Below are positions 59,351-64,000 of a stretch of 64,000 bases of DNA, piece after piece; the first letter of the stretch is position 1, and every line of letters begins with the position of its first letter. The DNA is taken from assembly GCA_001725415.1 (NCBI GenBank), contig MEGH01000054.1:1-64000 (forward strand), written 5' to 3'. The notes beneath the pieces were generated by a model. It was not told the origin of the DNA. It searched no databases and saw only the letters and a list, made by a program, of their open reading frames with translations. Origin of the DNA: Pseudonocardia sp. SCN 73-27 (lineage in GTDB: Bacteria > Actinomycetota > Actinomycetes > Mycobacteriales > Pseudonocardiaceae). The translations under genes and the position numbers were made by a program.

Positions 59351-60403
59351 TCAGAACAACGCCTGGGACGCCTGACCGGTGACGTCTGGAGGAGGGACCA
59401 TCCCCAGATGGGCCCATGCCGCGGCGGTCGCGACCCGGCCCCTCGGCGTGCGGGCCAGCATGCCTGCGCGCACAAGATACGGCTCGCAGACCTCCTCGAC
59501 GGTACCGGGTTCCTCGCCGACCGCCACGGCCAAGGTTGAGATACCCACCGGACCCCCGCCGAACGACCTGACCAGCGCCGACAGGACCGCGCGGTCCAGC
59601 CGGTCGAGGCCGAGCTCGTCGACGTCGTACACCGCGAGCGCCTCACGGGCCACGTCGAGGGTGACCGCACCGTCGGCGCGGACCTCGGCGAAGTCACGGA
59701 CCCGGCGCAGCAGCCGGTTCGCGATGCGGGGCGTCCCCCGGGAGCGGCGGGCGATCTCGACGGCGCCGTCCGGACGCAGGTCGACCCCGAGGATGACCGC
59801 GGCCCGGCGCAGCACCAGCTCCAGCTCGCCTGCGTCGTAGAACTCCATGTGGCCGGTGAAACCGAACCGGTCGCGCAGCGGCCCGGTCAGCGCGCCGGAC
59901 CGCGTCGTGGCCCCGACCAGCGTGAACGGGGCGATGTCGAGCGGGATCGACGTGGCCCCGGGCCCCTTGCCGACGACGACGTCGACCCGGAAGTCCTCCA
60001 TCGCGAGGTAGAGCATCTCCTCGGCGGGACGGGCGATGCGGTGGATCTCGTCGATGAACAGGACGTCGCCGGGCATCAGGTTGGACAGCATCGCCGCGAG
60101 GTCGCCCGCGCGTTCCAGAGCCGGCCCGGACGTCAGCCGGATGGCCGCGCCGAGCTCGGCCGCGACGATCATCGACAGGCTGGTCTTGCCCAGCCCGGGT
60201 GGGCCCGACAGCAGGATGTGATCGGGCGGGGCGCCGCGGCGCCGGGCGCCTTCGAGGACGAGCTCGAGCTGCTCACGCACGCGCGGCTGGCCGATGAACT
60301 CGTCGAGCCGCCGAGGCCGCAGCGAGCCCTCGACGTCGAGGTCTTCCTCGAGGACCTCGCCGGTGACGTCCCGGTCCGGCTCGTGGTCCTCCGCGGCGCT
60401 CAC
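59351..60403 (-). CDS. ruvB: Holliday junction branch migration ATPase RuvB
   Basis: Hexameric motor that drives branch migration with RuvA. 350 residues. [20 protein letters not shown], Walker [21 protein letters not shown], Walker [21 protein letters not shown], sensor [21 protein letters not shown], and the winged-helix end [23 protein letters not shown] at 60403, about 16 bases after the ruvA stop. Last gene of ruvC-ruvA-ruvB. Confidence 0.98.
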   Translation of the reverse strand: MSAAEDHEPDRDVTGEVLEEDLDVEGSLRPRRLDEFIGQPRVREQLELVLEGARRRGAPPDHILLSGPPGLGKTSLSMIVAAELGAAIRLTSGPALERAGDLAAMLSNLMPGDVLFIDEIHRIARPAEEMLYLAMEDFRVDVVVGKGPGATSIPLDIAPFTLVGATTRSGALTGPLRDRFGFTGHMEFYDAGELELVLRRAAVILGVDLRPDGAVEIARRSRGTPRIANRLLRRVRDFAEVRADGAVTLDVAREALAVYDVDELGLDRLDRAVLSALVRSFGGGPVGISTLAVAVGEEPGTVEEVCEPYLVRAGMLARTPRGRVATAAAWAHLGMVPPPDVTGQASQALF

Positions 60404-60419
60404 GGGGTGGCCGCCCGGC

Positions 60420-61022
60420 TCACGTGCGGCCCAGCTGCGTCAGTGCCGCGCGCAGCAGCATCGACGGGTCGGCGTCGGGTGCGCCGGCGAGCACACCGTC
60501 GACGGCGGCCTCCGCGGGCTTGGCGGTGAAGCCCAGCCCGACGAGGGCCTCGACGACCTGGTCGCGGCGCGGGTTGCCGGTGACGAGAGGCGGTGCGTCG
60601 CCGTGTGCCACGGGAGCGGGGGCCACGACCTTGTCGCGCAGCTCGACGACCAGCCGTTCCGCGCTCTTGCGCCCGACGCCGGGGATCCGGGTGAGCGTGG
60701 CCAGGTCGCCCTCGGACAGGGCCCGGCGCAGCGTGTCGGGGTCGAGCACCGCGAGCGTGGCCAGTGCCAGCCGCGGGCCGACGCCGGTGACCGTCTGCAG
60801 CAGCACGAACAGCTCGCGTTCCTCGACGTCGGCGAACCCGTAGAGCGTCATCGAGTCCTCGCGGACGACGAGCAGCGTCGCGAGCCGGGCCTCGTGGCCG
60901 CGGCGCAGCCCGGCGAGTGTCGCCGGGGTCGCGTGGACGGCGTAGCCGACGCCGTTGCCGGCCTCGACGACCGCGTGGTCGAGCCCGATGGAGAGCACCT
61001 CGCCGCGGACGCTGGCGATCAT
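60420..61022 (-). CDS. ruvA: Holliday junction-binding protein RuvA
   Basis: 200 residues: N-terminal OB domain ([40 protein letters not shown]), two helix-hairpin-helix DNA-binding motifs ([20 protein letters not shown] and [20 protein letters not shown]), and a C-terminal RuvB-binding domain ([20 protein letters not shown]). ATG at 61022 overlaps the ruvC stop as ATGA. Confidence 0.98.
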   Translation of the reverse strand: MIASVRGEVLSIGLDHAVVEAGNGVGYAVHATPATLAGLRRGHEARLATLLVVREDSMTLYGFADVEERELFVLLQTVTGVGPRLALATLAVLDPDTLRRALSEGDLATLTRIPGVGRKSAERLVVELRDKVVAPAPVAHGDAPPLVTGNPRRDQVVEALVGLGFTAKPAEAAVDGVLAGAPDADPSMLLRAALTQLGRT

Positions 61023-61588
61023 CGGGACGCTCCCTTCGCCGCGGCGGCGAGCCGGGCCTTGTGCTTCTTGGCGAGCTCGTTCGCCCTGACCTGCGCCTCG
61101 GCCATCCGCGCCTGCATAGGGCCGCGCCAGCAGTGGCAGATGGCCAGCGCGAGAGCGTCGGCGGCGTCGGCGGGCTTCGGTGGGGCGTCGAGCCGGAGCA
61201 GCCGGGTCACCATCGTCGTGATCTGGGCCTTGTCGGCCCGACCGGCTCCGGTGACGGCCGCCTTGACCTCACTGGGGGTGTGGAACGCGACCGGCAGGCC
61301 CGCGCGTGCCGCGGCGAGTGCGACGACGCCGCTGGCCTGCGCGGTACCCATCACGGTGCGGACGTTGTTCTGGCTGAACACCCGCTCGACGGCCACCACG
61401 TCCGGGGAGAACGCGGCGATCCAGCGGTCGGCCGCGTCGGCGACGGCGAGGAGGCGCTGCGCGAGCGGCTCGTCGGCGGAGGTGCGGACGACGTCGACGG
61501 CGACGAACGCAACCCCCCGGCCGCCCGTGGAGTCGATGACGCCGATACCGCAGCGCGTCAACCCCGGGTCGACGCCGAGCACCCGCAC
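61019..61588 (-). CDS. ruvC: Holliday junction resolvase RuvC
   Basis: Endonuclease that cuts Holliday junctions. 189 residues. The catalytic acids are Asp in [14 protein letters not shown], Glu in [20 protein letters not shown], and two Asp in [17 protein letters not shown] chose the GTG at 61588: AAGGAGG ends six bases upstream and the N-terminus then matches mycobacterial RuvC; the ATG at 61594 touches the ribosome binding site. An SOS box at 61607-61622 precedes it. Confidence 0.97.
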   Translation of the reverse strand: MRVLGVDPGLTRCGIGVIDSTGGRGVAFVAVDVVRTSADEPLAQRLLAVADAADRWIAAFSPDVVAVERVFSQNNVRTVMGTAQASGVVALAAARAGLPVAFHTPSEVKAAVTGAGRADKAQITTMVTRLLRLDAPPKPADAADALALAICHCWRGPMQARMAEAQVRANELAKKHKARLAAAAKGASR

Positions 61589-61606
61589 CCGCATCCTCCT
61601 TCTCGC

Positions 61607-61622
61607 ACGAACAGCCGTTCGA
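61607..61622. promoter_or_regulatory. LexA SOS box upstream of ruvCAB
   Basis: ACGAAC-AGCC-GTTCGA matches the mycobacterial LexA box TCGAACn4GTTCGA at 11 of 12 fixed positions. It lies about 19 bases before the ruvC start. In mycobacteria ruvC is LexA-controlled. Confidence 0.75.
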
Positions 61623-61692
61623 GGCGGAAGGCTACCGGCCGGGCAGGTCGGGGCCGTGCGGGGCACGCCGGGGCGACGTCACCCGACCGGCG

Positions 61693-62103
61693 TCACGTGG
61701 CCGGGTCCGCGATGCCCACGACGTCGTTCACGAACAGGACCCGGCCCTCGGGGTCGACGACCTGGATGTAGCTGCCCGACGGCTCGTGGGTGGGGCCGTC
61801 GACCTCGATGCCGGCGGCGCGCAGCGTCTCGGCGGTGGCGAGCAGGTCGTGGCACGACAGCGTCAGCGTGTAGAGCCGGTCGGGTTCGCGGTGGTAGGCC
61901 CGGGCCGGGGTGAGGACGATGCTCGTCTCCGCACCAGGCAGCGCGACCTCCACCCACCGGGCGCCCGGCCACAACGACCGGTCGACGGTCTTCGCGAAGC
62001 CCAGCTTCTCGAAGAACGCGACCATGACGTCCTGGTTCTCGACGGCCAGCATCGCCCCGGCGATGCGCGCGATGAGGGGCGGTCCGACGTCCATGACGAT
62101 CAT
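61693..62103 (-). CDS. VOC (glyoxalase/bleomycin resistance fold) family protein
   Basis: 136 residues with the paired beta-alpha-beta-beta-beta modules: MLAVENQDVMVAFFEKLGFA, SLWPGARWVEVALPGAETSI, LTLSCHDLLATAETLRAAGI and SGSYIQVVDPEGRVLFVND. A metal-dependent small-molecule enzyme or binding protein; substrate unknown. ATG at 62103 or 62094. Lies 126 bases after the polA stop on the same strand. Confidence 0.82.
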   Translation of the reverse strand: MIVMDVGPPLIARIAGAMLAVENQDVMVAFFEKLGFAKTVDRSLWPGARWVEVALPGAETSIVLTPARAYHREPDRLYTLTLSCHDLLATAETLRAAGIEVDGPTHEPSGSYIQVVDPEGRVLFVNDVVGIADPAT

Positions 62104-62229
62104 CCTGACCGACCCGCCGCCGGTGCGCACCCACGGGCCGGCGGCGCGGCCCGTGGCACCCGCCCGCACAGGCGCTGGTCGACGCGCTCGCCTGAGCCCG
62201 GCTCCGCCTCCCCGACCCGGCGCGGGCGC

Positions 62230-64000
62230 CTAGTGCGCTGCCGTGTCCCAGCTCGCGCCGTAGCCGACCGAGACCTCCAGCGGCACCGACAGCTCGTGCG
62301 CGGCCGCCATCTCGCGACGGACCAGCGCGTCGACCGCGTCCCGCTCGCCGTCGGCCACCTCGAGCACCAGCTCGTCGTGGACCTGCAGCAGCATCCGGCT
62401 GCGCAGCCCCTCGGCCTGCAGCGCGGCGTGCACCCGCAGCATCGCGACCTTGATGATGTCGGCCGCGCTGCCCTGGATCGGGGCGTTGAGCGCCATCCGC
62501 TCCGCCATCTCGCGGCGTTGCCGGTTGTCGCTGGTCAGGTCGGGCAGGTAACGGCGACGCCCCAGCATCGTGGCCGTGTAGCCGTCCTTGCGCGCGACGT
62601 CGACGATGCTGCGCAGGTAGTCGCGAACGCCGCCGAAGGTCTCGAAGTAGTCGTCCATCAGCCCGCGCGCCTCTTCGGTGGAGATGCGCAGCTGCGCCGA
62701 CAGCCCGAACGCCGACAGGCCGTAGGCCAGGCCGTAGTTCATCGCCTTGATCTTGGCCCGCTGCTCCGGGGTGACCGCCGCGGCGTCGACCTCGAACACC
62801 TTCGACGCGGTCTCGGAGTGGAAGTCGCGCTTGGAGTTGAACGCCTCGATCAGCGCCTCGTCCTCCGACAGGTGCGCCATGATCCGCATCTCGATCTGGC
62901 TGTAGTCGGCCGTCATCAGCTGCGCGTACCCGTCGCCGACGACGAACGTCTCGCGGATGCGGCGGCCCTCGGCGGTGCGGATCGGGACGTTCTGCAGGTT
63001 CGGGTCGGTCGACGACAGCCGGCCGGTGGCCGCGATGGTCTGCGAGTACGTGGTGTGGATGCGCCCGTCGGCCGCGATGGACTTGAGCAGCCCGTCGACG
63101 GTGACCTTGAGCCGGGTGGCGTCGCGGTGCTGGAGCAGGTGCATCAGGAACGGGTGTTCGGTCTGCTCGAACAGGCTCTGCAGCGCGTCGGCGTCGGTGG
63201 TGTACCCGGTCTTGGTGCGCTTGGTCTTGGGCATGTTCAGCTCGTCGAACAGCACGACCTGCAGCTGCTTTGGCGAGCCGAGGTTGATCTCCTTGCCGAT
63301 GACCGCGTAGGCGTCCTGCGCGGCCTGCTGCACGCGGCCGGCGAACTCGGCCTCCAGCGACTCCAGGTGCGCCCGGTCGACCGCGATGCCCGCGGCCTCC
63401 AGGTCGGCCAGGACGAACGCGAGCGGCTGCTCCAGCTCGAGCAGCAGGCCGTTCTGCTCCTTCTCGGCCAGCTCGGTGCCCAGCGCGTCGGCCAGCTCGG
63501 CGACGGCGGACGCCGCGACCATCTCGGCGTCGGCGTGCTCGCGGTCGGCCTCGTCCTCGCCGCCGAGCAGCGACAGCTGCCCGTCGGCCGGGGCGCCCTC
63601 CATGGCCAGCTCGCGACGCAGGTAGCGCAACGCCAGGTCGGCGAGGTCGAACGAGCGCTGCCCCGGCCGGGCCAGGTAGGCGGCGAGCGCGGTGTCGCTG
63701 GTGAGGCCCCCGAGGGTCCAGCCGCGCCCGCGCAGGGCGTGCAGCACGGCCTTCACGTCGTGCGAGGCCTTGGGGACCGACGCGTCGGCCAGCCACTCCC
63801 CCAGCGCCGCCTCGTCGTCCGGGGTGAGGCCGCGGACGTCGAGGTAGCCCGCGACGGGGACGCCCGCCTGCGCGCCCGCGGCGCGGTCCTCGACCGTCGG
63901 CTCGCCCGTGGCAAGCGCGATTCCGGTGAAGTCGCGCTCGGTGATTCCGCCGGAGACACCGGAGAACGCCACGCCGACCCGGTGGCCGTCGCGGGCGTGG
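62230..64000 (-). CDS. polA: DNA polymerase I, 3' part (cut by window edge)
   Basis: The window holds about 590 C-terminal codons and the frame is open to base 64000, so the 5'-nuclease domain lies outside. Present: the 3'-5' exonuclease-like domain (GEWLADASVPKASHDVKAVL, TSDTALAAYLARPG), which lacks clear catalytic acids, and the whole polymerase domain. Palm motif A is MTADYSQIEMRIMAHLS, the O-helix region is PEQRAKIKAMNYGLAYGLSA, and motif C is LLQVHDELVLEVADGE. Functions in replication and repair. It is followed by the VOC gene. Confidence 0.97.
   Translation of the reverse strand, partial: HARDGHRVGVAFSGVSGGITERDFTGIALATGEPTVEDRAAGAQAGVPVAGYLDVRGLTPDDEAALGEWLADASVPKASHDVKAVLHALRGRGWTLGGLTSDTALAAYLARPGQRSFDLADLALRYLRRELAMEGAPADGQLSLLGGEDEADREHADAEMVAASAVAELADALGTELAEKEQNGLLLELEQPLAFVLADLEAAGIAVDRAHLESLEAEFAGRVQQAAQDAYAVIGKEINLGSPKQLQVVLFDELNMPKTKRTKTGYTTDADALQSLFEQTEHPFLMHLLQHRDATRLKVTVDGLLKSIAADGRIHTTYSQTIAATGRLSSTDPNLQNVPIRTAEGRRIRETFVVGDGYAQLMTADYSQIEMRIMAHLSEDEALIEAFNSKRDFHSETASKVFEVDAAAVTPEQRAKIKAMNYGLAYGLSAFGLSAQLRISTEEARGLMDDYFETFGGVRDYLRSIVDVARKDGYTATMLGRRRYLPDLTSDNRQRREMAERMALNAPIQGSAADIIKVAMLRVHAALQAEGLRSRMLLQVHDELVLEVADGERDAVDALVRREMAAAHELSVPLEVSVGYGASWDTAAH

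Overview
The window reads as one contiguous stretch of chromosome from a very high-GC actinobacterium. Nearly all third codon positions are G or C, starts are mostly GTG, and genes overlap by ATGA or GTGA. Marker genes (bldD, mihF, a SigD/ShbA-type sigma factor, an intein-bearing Rv2578c-family radical SAM gene, actinobacterial SOS boxes) support this. Gene order follows two blocks of the Mycobacterium tuberculosis map (metK to pyrR, and nusB to ruvC), with accessory genes in between. A Pseudonocardiales member such as Pseudonocardia is my best guess; this is inference from content and synteny. I see no tRNA, rRNA, CRISPR array, insertion sequence or prophage.

Layout. 1-0.4 kb: 5' part of metK (cut by the window edge), then a divergent secreted SH3-like protein. 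1.4-13.5 kb: a minus-strand block, coaBC-rpoZ-gmk-mihF, a stand-alone receiver, then the pyrimidine operon pyrR-pyrB-pyrC-carA-carB-pyrF, with every pyr junction overlapping and a PyrR-type RNA loop just before the pyrR ribosome binding site. 14-14.6 kb: bldD. 14.9-16.4 kb: an ankyrin-repeat protein. 16.6-21.9 kb: aroC-aroK-aroB-pepQ and efp-nusB. 22-24.3 kb: a prepilin peptidase-like protein, a frameshifted F420/PPOX-type gene and a spermidine-synthase-like methyltransferase fold. 24.3-30.1 kb: mltG, ruvX, alaS and two small membrane-associated proteins. 30.2-36.4 kb: a SigD-like sigma factor, TetR, ornithine aminotransferase, Lrp, arginine deiminase and a streptogrisin-type protease. 36.4-41.8 kb: rarA, two PLP aminotransferases around a second Lrp, a zinc-ribbon protein and a DUF998-like protein. 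41.9-49.5 kb: SGNH hydrolase, phosphotransferase, the intein-split radical SAM gene divergent from gntK across an SOS box, a YibE/F protein and a methyltransferase. 49.5-64 kb: hisS-metallo-hydrolase, cyclophilin, rel, apt, secF-secD-yajC, ruvB-ruvA-ruvC (SOS box upstream), a VOC protein and the 3' part of polA.

Most of this is conserved housekeeping: UMP synthesis, chorismate synthesis, CoA and SAM, translation (alaS, hisS, efp), stringent response, protein export and Holliday-junction repair. The points of interest are layered on it: the intein interrupting the Fe-S cysteine motif of a LexA-controlled radical SAM enzyme, with a decayed endonuclease region carrying a 30-bp palindrome; a 161-residue acidic repeat tail on CarA; two short tandem-repeat tracts (7-bp and 17-bp units); a likely leader peptide coupled to the SigD-like gene; and two one-base frameshifts, both in runs of four G/C.
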